Positions 37,083 to 45,698 of a stretch of 64,000 nucleotides of DNA are shown piece by piece. Below the pieces are notes generated by a model. The model was not told where the DNA came from. It searched no databases and was given only the letters and a program-made list of their open reading frames with translations. The stretch spans positions 1 to 64,000 of the forward strand of contig CAMZBI010000010.1 of the NCBI GenBank assembly GCA_947304585.1, written 5' to 3'. The stretch comes from an uncultured Clostridia bacterium (GTDB lineage: Bacteria > Bacillota > Clostridia > UBA1212). Position numbers and translations under genes: made by a program. The stretch's first letter is position 1; each line of letters begins with the position of its first letter.

Positions 37083-37166
37083 TTTTTCTTTTGTTTTGAA
37101 AATAAAAAGTGTATAATGATTCCGGCGGCCGTCATTGGCGATGCCAAGTGTACCATGGAGGTCTTT

Positions 37167-38516
37167 ATGAGCAATTCATCCGGTGAAAAAAAGCATATTG
37201 TCACTCCCTCGTTGCCGTCAGGGTTCAACGAGTATCTTCCGTCAGATCAGATCCTGTTTAACAGTATGATCGAGACGATAAGGAAATCCTACGAGAGCTT
37301 CGGTTTTGTGCCCCTTGACACTCCTGTTATCGAGCGGGCAGAGGTTCTGCTTGCCAAGAGCGGCGGAGACACCGAAAAGCAGGTCTACAGGTTTACCAAG
37401 GGCGACAGCGATCTTGCCATGCGTTTCGACCTGACTGTGCCGCTGGCGCGTTACGTGAGCCTCCATTACGGTGAGTTGACGTTTCCCTTCAGGCGTTACC
37501 ACATTGGACGTGTTTACCGGGGTGAGAGGCCTCAGAAGGGGCGCTACAGGGAGTTTTATCAGTGCGATATCGATATAGTCGGCAACGGAACTCTTTCGAT
37601 CCTTAACGATGCGGAGATTGTTGGCGTTATATATCAGACTTTCAAGGCTCTTGATCTTGGCGGGTTTACTGTGATGATAAACAACCGGAAGGTCCTTGGC
37701 GGGTTTTTTGAGTCCTTCGGCGTGACGAATATCACAGAGGTTCTGCGGGCGGTGGACAGACTTGACAAGGCGGGTCCGGAGGCGGTCTCCAAAGAACTGG
37801 GAGAACTGGGATTATCTTCGGAGTGCATTGAGGCTACGTTGAAACTGGTTGCGCTTTGCGGGAAACCTTCTGAAGTCATTGGCGAGATCAAGACCTGGAA
37901 CATTGACAATACACTGTTCAATGAGGGTCTTTCGGAACTTGAAACGGTGTGCAGTGCCGTTAAGGGCTACGGAGTGCCGGAGGATTGCTTTAAAGTTAAT
38001 CTCAGAATAGCCAGAGGACTTGATTACTACACAGGGACCGTTTACGAGACTTTTTTGAACGACCATCCGGAACTGGGCAGCATATGCTCGGGGGGAAGGT
38101 ATGACGAACTCGCTTCGAATTACACCAACCAGAAACTCCCGGGCGTTGGTATCGCAATCGGTCTCTCAAGACTTTTCAGCCAGCTGAAGGAATCCGGCCT
38201 TCTCAGGGGGACGGAACGGTCTTCCGTTACGGACGTGCTGGTGGTTCCGATGGATGACTGCCTTGACTATGCGCTGAAGACTGCCTCTGCCATGAGAAGA
38301 AGAGGGTATTCTGTGGAGACGTACCTCAACGGCGGCAAGATGGCGAAAAAGATGGGTTATGCGGACAAACTGGGCATACCTTTTGTTCTGGTCTGCGGAG
38401 AGAGCGAGAGGGACGACGGCACGGTGACAGTGAAAAATATGGCCACAGGTGAACAGAAAACGGTTCCAATTGACCCGGAAAATGGTTTGAATTTATCTTT
38501 TTTAAGTGAAATTTAA
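37167..38516 (+). CDS. hisS: Histidyl-tRNA synthetase
   Basis: The 449-residue enzyme charges tRNA-His. Class II motifs are clear: PVIERAEVL (motif 1 region), YRGERPQKGRYREFYQCDID (motif 2), the histidine-specific ARGLDYYTGTVYE, and GSICSGGRYDELAS with GIAIGLSRL (motif 3). The C-terminal anticodon-binding domain begins near residue 350 (DVLVVPMDD). The ATG at 37167 follows GGAGG closely. The frame is open upstream to 37080, but that start would fall in the tRNA-Lys terminator. The gene seems monocistronic with its neighbours. Confidence 0.95.
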   Translation: MSNSSGEKKHIVTPSLPSGFNEYLPSDQILFNSMIETIRKSYESFGFVPLDTPVIERAEVLLAKSGGDTEKQVYRFTKGDSDLAMRFDLTVPLARYVSLHYGELTFPFRRYHIGRVYRGERPQKGRYREFYQCDIDIVGNGTLSILNDAEIVGVIYQTFKALDLGGFTVMINNRKVLGGFFESFGVTNITEVLRAVDRLDKAGPEAVSKELGELGLSSECIEATLKLVALCGKPSEVIGEIKTWNIDNTLFNEGLSELETVCSAVKGYGVPEDCFKVNLRIARGLDYYTGTVYETFLNDHPELGSICSGGRYDELASNYTNQKLPGVGIAIGLSRLFSQLKESGLLRGTERSSVTDVLVVPMDDCLDYALKTASAMRRRGYSVETYLNGGKMAKKMGYADKLGIPFVLVCGESERDDGTVTVKNMATGEQKTVPIDPENGLNLSFLSEI

Positions 38517-38622
38517 ACATTGTCTGCTAAAATCCACCGCGATGCGGATATTTGGTAATCTTATATCTGCTATCTGCGGAAAGAATTCAGGAGCGTAAAC
38601 GGAAAGAGGCATTAAGTCCGGT

Positions 38623-39111
38623 ATGAAGTACAGAAATCTCTTCACTAACATTTTGTATGTAGTTATGTTGCTTTCGCTTGTCGGTTTTTTGCTGGCAGAG
38701 TTTGACGTGTTCGGCTTTGATGACGGCGTAAAAAGACTGGTTGCGACAATGCTCCTTGCTGTTTCGGTGCTTTGCGTAGCCTGCATAGAGATCGTATTTC
38801 CGGTTGTCGCAAATAGGGATTATCTTAAAAACAAAAAATATCTTATCAGGTTTATTGTGAAAACAGTTCTCCTGGTTGTGGCAGCTGCAGCGCTTTTCCT
38901 CCATATGCCCTTCGGTAAACTGGAAATGTTCCCGGCTCTCGCGATTTTCGTTGTGACATATTTCATCCAGTTTTTCATCAGTCTCGAGCCGAAAGCAGGC
39001 AAGAAAGCTGCCAAGGCGCCTGCTCAGCGGAACGGCTCGGCAAGACCCGCCGCAGACGTGCGCAAGGGAGCCGAAACAGACGTTTCTTCTGAAGGGACAA
39101 ACAACGCTTGA
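38623..39111 (+). CDS. Small membrane protein of unknown function
   Basis: The 162-residue protein has four predicted hydrophobic helices (about residues 8-27, 38-62, 76-93 and 103-117). A basic, Ala-rich, hydrophilic tail follows, probably cytoplasmic. No family is recognised. The MKYRN start is the natural one but has only a weak upstream purine stretch. It lies between hisS and a repeat-filled gap that precedes def. Confidence 0.68.
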   Translation: MKYRNLFTNILYVVMLLSLVGFLLAEFDVFGFDDGVKRLVATMLLAVSVLCVACIEIVFPVVANRDYLKNKKYLIRFIVKTVLLVVAAAALFLHMPFGKLEMFPALAIFVVTYFIQFFISLEPKAGKKAAKAPAQRNGSARPAADVRKGAETDVSSEGTNNA

Positions 39112-39149
39112 TATTAGTATTAAATTTCATGTTTGAAGAATGAAAACAA

Positions 39150-39188
39150 CCGTGCGGTATTGAAAACATCATTGCCGTGCGGTTTTTT
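39150..39188 (+). terminator. Wobble-paired terminator after the membrane protein
   Basis: CCGTGCGG at 39150-39157 and again at 39175-39182 can pair with each other through two G-U pairs. The second copy is followed by six Ts (39183-39188). The T-run supports termination in RNA. Confidence 0.5.
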
Positions 39189-39190
39189 GA

Positions 39191-39470
39191 CAGTTAAGAG
39201 AGAAGTGATTAGTTAAGAGTGATGAGTTAAGAGTGATGAGTTAAGAGTGAAGAGTTAAGAGTGAAGAGTTAAGAGTGAAGAGTTAAGAGTGATTAGTTAA
39301 GAGTGATGAGTTAAGAGTGAAGAGTTGAGGTGCGGCTTCGGCGCGATTACTCGAGCCAAAGGCTCGCATCACTCGGCGCAACACGCCGCATCACTCGCAC
39401 CGCAGGCGCGAAAAGCAGTGAAGAGTGAAGAGTTGAGGTGCGGCTTCGCCGCGATTGCATTGCGGATGTA
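39191..39470. repeat. Dispersed repeat element, copy D, carrying the tandem array
   Basis: The non-coding gap of about 490 bp before def holds the 14-bp array, then GGTGCGGCTTCGGCGCGAT. GC-rich mini-palindromes follow (GAGCCAAAGGCTC, GGCGCAACACGCC), then GTGAAGAGTGAAGAGTTGAGG and a second GTGCGGCTTCGCCGCGAT. The same word set builds copies A to C. From about 39470 to 39600 I see only ordinary leader sequence with a good ribosome site. Confidence 0.65.
39211..39330. repeat. 14-bp tandem repeat, eight copies plus a partial
   Basis: The unit AGTTAAGAGTGAWK occurs in eight head-to-tail copies at exact 14-bp spacing (39211-39322), differing only in the last two bases (TG, AG or TT). A diverged ninth unit begins AGTTGAGG. 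There are no unique spacers, so it is not CRISPR. Confidence 0.92.
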
Positions 39471-39600
39471 TAGGGCGTTCGCGGCAGGTAAAAGACCGAA
39501 TTTTCTTGAGGTTTTGGTCAAACCGTCATATAATATTGAGCGAAAAGAGGAGCCCCGAAGGGCCCGATGATAAAACGATTTACATTCAAGGGAGATTTTT

Positions 39601-40065
39601 ATGGCCATTAGAAACGTGAGAACAGACGGCAACCCGGTTCTGAGAGAGATATGCAAAAAAGTTCCTGAAGTAAGCGACAGTATAAGGAAGATACTTGACG
39701 ACATGATGGAGACTATGTATGAAAAAGACGGGGTGGGTCTGGCTGCGCCTCAGATAGGCATTCCCAAAAGAATGGTGGTCATTGACGACAGAGACGGCCA
39801 TGTATTTAAACTCGTGAACCCGGTGATAGTCAAATCAGAGGGCGAGCAGCTTTCCCAGGAGGGGTGCCTCAGCGTTCCCGGCTACAGAGGCAGGTGCAAA
39901 AGGCCTATGAAGGTCACTGTTCAGGCTCTGAACGAGCTTGGCAAGGAAATTGTTTTTGACGCGGAGGGTTTTCTGGCGGTGATCTGCTGCCATGAGATCG
40001 ATCACCTTGACGGCATACTTTATAAAGACAAGGCTGTCGAATACGAAAGAGTAAACGACAACTGA
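39601..40065 (+). CDS. def: Peptide deformylase
   Basis: The 154-residue metalloenzyme removes formyl groups from new proteins. All three signatures are present: GVGLAAPQIG, EGCLSVPG and HEIDHLDG (metal ligands Cys and two His, catalytic Glu). The length is normal. AAGGGAG precedes the ATG. It opens the conserved def-fmt-rlmN-PP2C-prkC-rsgA-rpe block. Confidence 0.97.
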   Translation: MAIRNVRTDGNPVLREICKKVPEVSDSIRKILDDMMETMYEKDGVGLAAPQIGIPKRMVVIDDRDGHVFKLVNPVIVKSEGEQLSQEGCLSVPGYRGRCKRPMKVTVQALNELGKEIVFDAEGFLAVICCHEIDHLDGILYKDKAVEYERVNDN

Positions 40066-40098
40066 TCTGCCGCCGGTTCTGTGAGAGGAGAAGACCTG

Positions 40099-41043
40099 TT
40101 GGACAATAAAGATATAAAGATAGTTTTCATGGGGACTCCCGAGTTTGCAGTTCCCGTTCTCAATGCGTTGCATGATAATTTCAACGTAATTTGCTGCATC
40201 ACCAAGGCGGACACGCCGAAGGGCAGAGGCGGCAAGATGCGTATGTGCAAGGTCAAAGAACGGGCACTTGCACTTGGCATACCTGTCCTTTCTCCCGAAA
40301 AGATCAGAACCCAGGAGTTTTATGAGACTATTGGCCGCTTTGAAGCGGACTTTTTTGTAACATGCGCCTACGGAAAGATACTGCCGCCGGAGATCCTGGC
40401 ATTGCCGAGGGGCGGAACAGTGAACGTCCACGCAAGCCTTCTGCCTAAGCTCAGAGGGGCCAATCCCATCCAGCGGGCGGTGATGAACGGAGACACCGTT
40501 TCAGGAGTCACCACAATGCTGACCGATGAAGGCATGGACACCGGTGATATGCTGCTCCGTGAGGAGACTGCAATCGATCCTGAGATGTCCATGAAGGAAC
40601 TTCACGACCTGCTTTCCGATATTGGCGCGAAACTGATCGTAAAGACTGTTGAAGAATTGGCGGCGGGCACACTGAAAGGCATCCCCCAGGACGGCGAAGA
40701 GGCGACTTTTGCGCCAAAGCTTGAAAGCTCCGAGGAGCAGATCGATTGGACAAGGGATGCGAAGAAAATCCACGACCTCATAAGAGCCCTTGACGACAAA
40801 CCCGGAGCCTGGACGTCTCTTGAGGGCAGAAAATTCAAAATATTCAGATCTGAGATCTGTGATGATGAAACCGATGCCGCACCGGGAACCATAACCGGAG
40901 CGACTAAAAAATATTTTACGGTAAAATGCGGGAAAAACTCCATTAAAGTGATTGAGTTGCAGCCTGAAAACGGGAAGCGTATGCCTGCGTCAGCCTATCT
41001 CAACGGCCACAGGATCGAAGGAACTTTTGAGTATTTGACTTGA
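40099..41043 (+). CDS. fmt: Methionyl-tRNA formyltransferase
   Basis: The 314-residue enzyme formylates initiator Met-tRNA. The N-terminal formyltransferase fold has IVFMGTPEFAVP, HASLLPKLRGANPIQRA and GMDTGDML. The C-terminal domain starts near residue 205. TTG 40099 is preceded by AGAGGAG at good spacing; a GTG at 40081 is also in frame. It follows def by about 33 bp. In Bacillus an rsmB gene comes next; here rlmN follows directly. Confidence 0.96.
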   Translation: MDNKDIKIVFMGTPEFAVPVLNALHDNFNVICCITKADTPKGRGGKMRMCKVKERALALGIPVLSPEKIRTQEFYETIGRFEADFFVTCAYGKILPPEILALPRGGTVNVHASLLPKLRGANPIQRAVMNGDTVSGVTTMLTDEGMDTGDMLLREETAIDPEMSMKELHDLLSDIGAKLIVKTVEELAAGTLKGIPQDGEEATFAPKLESSEEQIDWTRDAKKIHDLIRALDDKPGAWTSLEGRKFKIFRSEICDDETDAAPGTITGATKKYFTVKCGKNSIKVIELQPENGKRMPASAYLNGHRIEGTFEYLT

Positions 41044-41058
41044 GAAGAACGGGAGGCA

Positions 41059-42138
41059 TTGGCGGATCCGATGGGAGAAGAAACTAAGGTCAGGCTGCTG
41101 GATCTTGACAGAGGCGAACTCAAACAGTTTGTCGGAACTCTGGGAATGCCTGAATACAGGGCGAATCAAATTGCGGAGAGACTTCTTGCCGGAGAGGATA
41201 TCGGGGAGATCACGACGCTGTCGAAAAAAGACCGGCAGACTCTTTCAGAGGTTGCGGTTTCGGGGATACCGGAAACGGTGCTTGTGCGGCAGTCGAAGAT
41301 CGACGAGACGTGCAAGTATCTTTTCAAACTCTTTGACGGGGTGCTGGTGGAAACTGTCCTGATGAAGTATTCCTACGGGTATTCCGTCTGCGTGTCGTCT
41401 CAGGCGGGCTGCAGAATGGGCTGCAAATTCTGCGCGTCTTCGGGCATTCCTTTTTCAAGAAATCTGACCGCGGGCGAGATACTTGGCCAGATAATCGCAA
41501 TAAACAGAAGCAAAAACATAAAGATCGGCCACGTGGTCATCATGGGCATTGGCGAGCCTCTTGACAATTACGACAACGTCATCAAATTTTTAAGGTTGGC
41601 GACCTCCGAAGAGGGGCTGAACATCAGCTCAAGAAAGATATCGCTCTCCACCTGCGGACTTGTTCCAAACATTAAAAGGCTGGCTCAGGAGAACATTCCC
41701 GTGACCCTTTCTGTATCTCTCCACAATCCTTTTGATTACGAGCGCTCGGAGATCATGCCGGTAAACAAGGTGTATCCGTTGGACGAGCTTTTTGCGGCCT
41801 GCCGTGAGTACGTAAAGCTCACCGGTCGGAGGGTGACTTTTGAATATGCCCTCATCTCAGGGGTCAATGACACGAAAAGACACGCCAATGAGCTTGCAGG
41901 AAGACTGTCTCACCTTCAGTGCCACGTCAATATTATCCCCGTGAACAAAGTCAAGGGAACAGGTTTTGAAAGACCGGACAGAGATTCAATCGAAAGATTT
42001 TCCGGGTACCTGACGGAAAAGGGGATACCTGCAACGGTCAGACGCGAACTTGGGCGGGACATAAGTGCCGCCTGCGGACAGCTGAGAAAGGGTGTTATTG
42101 AAGACGGTGGAGAGGCTGGGACCGGTTCGGAATCCTGA
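41059..42138 (+). CDS. rlmN: 23S rRNA (adenine-C2)-methyltransferase RlmN
   Basis: The 359-residue radical SAM enzyme methylates A2503 of 23S rRNA and also A37 of some tRNAs. The iron-sulfur motif is CRMGCKFC, followed by MGIGEPLDNYDNV, and the methyl-carrying Cys is in DISAACGQL near the C-terminus. The start could be TTG 41059 or ATG 41071; neither has ideal spacing from GGGAGG. The start region overlaps a CATTGGCG octamer. It lies 15 bp after fmt. Confidence 0.95.
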   Translation: MADPMGEETKVRLLDLDRGELKQFVGTLGMPEYRANQIAERLLAGEDIGEITTLSKKDRQTLSEVAVSGIPETVLVRQSKIDETCKYLFKLFDGVLVETVLMKYSYGYSVCVSSQAGCRMGCKFCASSGIPFSRNLTAGEILGQIIAINRSKNIKIGHVVIMGIGEPLDNYDNVIKFLRLATSEEGLNISSRKISLSTCGLVPNIKRLAQENIPVTLSVSLHNPFDYERSEIMPVNKVYPLDELFAACREYVKLTGRRVTFEYALISGVNDTKRHANELAGRLSHLQCHVNIIPVNKVKGTGFERPDRDSIERFSGYLTEKGIPATVRRELGRDISAACGQLRKGVIEDGGEAGTGSES

Positions 42139-42242
42139 ATGATACCGGGGAACGCAGGGACTGACTTACTGTGAGTAAAGGACGTCAAAAGCCCGCTTTA
42201 TCTATAATATTTACTTGAAAATCTTTGAAATATTTGTTTTTA

Positions 42243-42270
42243 TTGAAATCAGGCAGATTTGTTGTATAAT
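42243..42270 (+). promoter_or_regulatory. Promoter of the phosphatase-kinase genes
   Basis: TTGAAA (42243-42248) and TATAAT (42265-42270) are separated by 16 bp, about 84 bp upstream of the PP2C start. This makes the downstream genes partly independent of def-fmt-rlmN. Confidence 0.6.
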
Positions 42271-42353
42271 AAACAGGACGAATACGGGCCGTTTTCAGGC
42301 TCAGCTTCGCAAAACACTTTAACGTTTTCAGCATCTTCCCGGAGGAACAGGCA

Positions 42354-43103
42354 TTGGAAAGCTACGGAATAAGCCGCCTTGGATACGGAAAAGACGTCAA
42401 CGAAGATTGCTTCGGGGCTTGCTTTTCTGCGGACAAAGAGGTTTATTTTGCGGTGGTGGCTGACGGCATGGGCGGCCATGCGGCGGGAGACGTGGCAGGC
42501 AGGATATCTGCGACGGGCTTCATCGAAGCCGCCAAATCATACAACTATGAGGGTGAAGAGCATCTGACCCGTTTTATTTCGGACACGGCGGTAAGCGTCA
42601 GCAAGACCATCGAATCCGAGGCCGCTCTGGATCCGGTGAAAAACGGCATGGGTTCCACCATAGTTGTGGCCGCGATATTAGAAAAGGAAAGCAAAGCGGT
42701 CCTCTGCAACGTTGGCGACAGCAGGGCTTACTGCTTCAGAAACGGGAAACTGAGGCAGCTTACCAAGGACCATTCAATTGCACAACTGATGCTCGACAAG
42801 GGCTACACCCGGGAAGAAATCAAAAAATACCTGAAAACGAACGCAATAACCAAGGCGATGGGGTTCCTGTCGGGAACGGGTCCTGCGGGTCTGCCGGACA
42901 CCTATGCCTCGGATTGTTTGAAGGGCGATATTTTTCTGCTGTGCAGCGACGGCCTTTCTTCGGCTGTTGACGATTTTGAGATCAGCGCTATTTTTCACGA
43001 GAACTGCACCATGAGCAATGAGATCCTGTGCAAAGGTCTTGTGAGATGCGCACTTGGCTACGGAAGCGAGGATGACATAACCGTCCTCCTTGTCCGCATA
43101 TGA
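42354..43103 (+). CDS. prpC: PP2C-type protein serine/threonine phosphatase
   Basis: The 249-residue phosphatase has the metal-binding PP2C motifs NEDCFG, VVADGMGGH, CNVGDSRAY, LCSDGLSS and a final ED pair in GSEDDITVLL. It reverses phosphorylation by the kinase encoded next. TTG 42354 is preceded by GGAGGA. It is the cytoplasmic half of the PrkC/PrpC switch that links cell-wall state to growth in Bacillota. Confidence 0.95.
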   Translation: MESYGISRLGYGKDVNEDCFGACFSADKEVYFAVVADGMGGHAAGDVAGRISATGFIEAAKSYNYEGEEHLTRFISDTAVSVSKTIESEAALDPVKNGMGSTIVVAAILEKESKAVLCNVGDSRAYCFRNGKLRQLTKDHSIAQLMLDKGYTREEIKKYLKTNAITKAMGFLSGTGPAGLPDTYASDCLKGDIFLLCSDGLSSAVDDFEISAIFHENCTMSNEILCKGLVRCALGYGSEDDITVLLVRI

Positions 43104-43133
43104 TATCAGGGGAACATTCCTCAAAAGTTAAAA

Positions 43134-45683
43134 ATGGACAGAACCGATCTAATCCCTGTGGGGACAATACTTAACGACAGATACGAGGTCAGAGATTTTC
43201 TGGGTCTTGGAGGCATGTCTGTTGTCTATGAGGCAAGAGACCTGGTACTGAATATCGACGTCGCAATAAAAGTTCTGAAGAGCGAGTATTCGAAAAGTAT
43301 TGAGCATATCGAGCGCCTGGAGATGGAAGCCGCCAACGTCAGCGGGCTCAGACATCCAAATATCGTAAAAGTGTACGGCCTTGGCCATTACTGCGGCAGA
43401 CACTACATTGCAATGGAGAAGATCGATGGCGTAAACGTGGACGATCTAATCAAACAGGGCGGTGCTCTTGACTGGGAGGACTGCGTCGAGATAATGAAGC
43501 AGGTCCTGGCGGCTCTGTGCTACATCCATTCAAGAGGAGTCATACATAAGGACATTAAGCCCCAGAACATTCTTGTCGACGCGGACAAGCACGTGACTCT
43601 GACCGATTTCGGCATTGCCAAGACCAACAGGCCTGATTCATTCACTAAAACAGCCGGCGACAGGGACGGCTCTGTATATTACATGGCTCCGGAGCAGGAA
43701 GCGGACGGAACCACTAACAAGTGCACGGACATCTATTCTCTCGGCATCACATTCTATGAGATGCTGGTAGGCGCAGTGCCCTTTGACGGAGAATCCGCCG
43801 GTTCCGTGGCTTTGAAACGAAGCAAATACAACGTCATACCGGCCTGTGTAATTGACGAAAGCATACCGAGAGCCATAAGCGACGTGGTGGTTCTGGCCAC
43901 TATGCGCAATGCGGAAGACCGTTTCCAGAGCGCCGAAGAGATGCTCGAGATGCTCATCGCTGCGGCAAAGGACCCGGAGGCGATCCTTGTGCCGGCGCAG
44001 TACCTCCTTGACAAGGATATCATTCAGGAGGATTCTCCTCTGGCAATTGCGGAGGGGGCCGTCAAAAGAGATCCGGACGCAGTGAACAGTTCGGAGGACG
44101 GCGGAGTTGAAGAGGTGGACAGCACCTCGTCTTCGACCGGCAGAAAAGGCAGGCGTTACAGCGAAGGGCGAAACGAATATATCGCCAATGCAGCTGAATC
44201 GGAAGAGTTTGCGGATCAGCCGGGAGGCGGCGGAAAACGTTTCATCGCAGTTCTCGTCATTCTTATTTCGCTGATATTGGCTGGTGCGCTGGTGGCTTTC
44301 TACGTTGACTATTACATGAACAACAGGCCCCTGGACGAGCAGGGCGAGGTCCAAAAGGTGTACAGGATCGAGGACTACGTGGGTTACCAGGTCTCCGACG
44401 TTCTCGCATTGCTCAGCCAGAACGGAATCAACTACAATATCAACCGGGTGGAATCAGACATATACCCCTCAGGATATATTCTTTCCCAGAACATTGCCGC
44501 AGGTACCGAACTCGACAAAGGCGCCACGATAACTCTAAACGTCATCCTTGAAAAGGGCAGCGAGCTTCTTGAAAACTATCTTGGGAAATCCGCCAATACC
44601 TGCCAGACGCTCCTTGAGAACAAGGGTCTTAAGGTCAGAATTATCGACGTAAACGGCCAGGACCCCTCGGGAACCATACTCAACATGAGCCCCTCTGCGG
44701 GAAAGACCGTGAAAAAGGGCGACACCGTTACCCTGTTCGTATGCAAGGGCAATATTGGTGACAGCGTGATCATGCCGGATCTTGTGGGCGACATCTACAA
44801 CCCGGTGTCCTACGAGGACGCATTGCTCATTATAAACAATCTGGGACTTACTCTGGGCCACGTCTACCCGCAGCCTGAGGAGGATTTGACACTGTATTTT
44901 GCAACACCGACTCCCACTCCGACGGATACGCCGACCCCGACACCGGAGCCAACGGATACGCCGGAACCGACTCCCGAGCCTACTCCCGAAGTGACGGAGA
45001 TCCCGGAGACAGAAGTGCCGGACACCGAAGGACCTGAAGAAGGGGAGACTCCCGAGATCTCAGAGACCCCCACCGAAACGCCGACGGAGACTCCTACCGA
45101 GACACCGACGGAGACCCCCACCGAGACTCCAACTGAAACGCCCACGGAAACCCCGGAACCCACCGAGACTCCGGAGCCTACGGAGACGCCGACTCCCACA
45201 CCGAATCCCTATCAGGCATCGCTTTATGTGGTCGGCCAGTACCCGGAAGCAGGCAAAGAGGTCTACAAGGGAACCCCTGTAACACTGTATTTTTACGAGA
45301 AATCTGAACTTGACAGAGTTTCGATACCGGTGATTGAATTTATCGAATGCCCGGAGGAGAAGCTTTCAGGCGGCAGAATATCCCTCATCAAGATCGATTT
45401 TGTGACAAGCCTTGGCGACACCAAGATGATCGCCTTCAGCAACGTTTCCCGGGACGAGTTTCCGCTGGCAGTTGAGGTTCCTTTCAACTGGGGCACTTCC
45501 GAGACGTCCATGTCGATCTATATAAACGACGTGAACAACGTATACGAGATGCGCAGAATACACAGGACAGAGGAGCAGATGATCGCAACGCCCACCCCTG
45601 AGGAATGGGGCATTGTGACTCCGGATCCGGAATCGGAAGTAACGACGGTAAATCCGAACAGCAGGACGCCGTCTGCACCTTGA
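43134..45683 (+). CDS. prkC: PASTA-domain serine/threonine kinase PrkC with Thr-Pro stalk
   Basis: The 849-residue kinase has a cytoplasmic Hanks domain (residues 8-275) with catalytic Asp140 in HKDIKPQNIL and DFG in LTDFGIAK. A linker leads to one membrane helix (about 369-391). Outside are PASTA-like repeats (about 400-590: VGYQVSDVLALLSQNG and LGKSANTCQTLLENKG). A Thr/Pro/Glu stalk of about 100 residues follows (about 590-690) with ETPT repeats, then a C-terminal beta-rich domain of about 155 residues. Typical PrkC ends after its PASTA repeats, so stalk and cap are additions. PASTA domains bind peptidoglycan fragments; the stalk may span the wall. Its promoter region lies upstream of the phosphatase. 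Confidence 0.94.
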   Translation: MDRTDLIPVGTILNDRYEVRDFLGLGGMSVVYEARDLVLNIDVAIKVLKSEYSKSIEHIERLEMEAANVSGLRHPNIVKVYGLGHYCGRHYIAMEKIDGVNVDDLIKQGGALDWEDCVEIMKQVLAALCYIHSRGVIHKDIKPQNILVDADKHVTLTDFGIAKTNRPDSFTKTAGDRDGSVYYMAPEQEADGTTNKCTDIYSLGITFYEMLVGAVPFDGESAGSVALKRSKYNVIPACVIDESIPRAISDVVVLATMRNAEDRFQSAEEMLEMLIAAAKDPEAILVPAQYLLDKDIIQEDSPLAIAEGAVKRDPDAVNSSEDGGVEEVDSTSSSTGRKGRRYSEGRNEYIANAAESEEFADQPGGGGKRFIAVLVILISLILAGALVAFYVDYYMNNRPLDEQGEVQKVYRIEDYVGYQVSDVLALLSQNGINYNINRVESDIYPSGYILSQNIAAGTELDKGATITLNVILEKGSELLENYLGKSANTCQTLLENKGLKVRIIDVNGQDPSGTILNMSPSAGKTVKKGDTVTLFVCKGNIGDSVIMPDLVGDIYNPVSYEDALLIINNLGLTLGHVYPQPEEDLTLYFATPTPTPTDTPTPTPEPTDTPEPTPEPTPEVTEIPETEVPDTEGPEEGETPEISETPTETPTETPTETPTETPTETPTETPTETPEPTETPEPTETPTPTPNPYQASLYVVGQYPEAGKEVYKGTPVTLYFYEKSELDRVSIPVIEFIECPEEKLSGGRISLIKIDFVTSLGDTKMIAFSNVSRDEFPLAVEVPFNWGTSETSMSIYINDVNNVYEMRRIHRTEEQMIATPTPEEWGIVTPDPESEVTTVNPNSRTPSAP
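44903..45205 (+). repeat. Thr-Pro/Glu-Thr-Pro-coding tract in prkC
   Basis: Low-complexity codons first encode TPTPT and EPT words, then a run of ETPT units with near-identical 12-bp periodicity (45070-45150). Synonymous changes break up exact DNA identity. Confidence 0.85.
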
Positions 45684-45698
45684 CACACAGTATTGCCT

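Noticed and set aside
37080..37166. Upstream extension of HisS
   Set aside because: The start would lie in the T-run of the tRNA-Lys terminator; ATG 37167 has GGAGG and matches normal HisS length.
39211..39330. CRISPR array
   Set aside because: The repeat is only 14 bp, head-to-tail with no unique spacers, and no cas gene is present.
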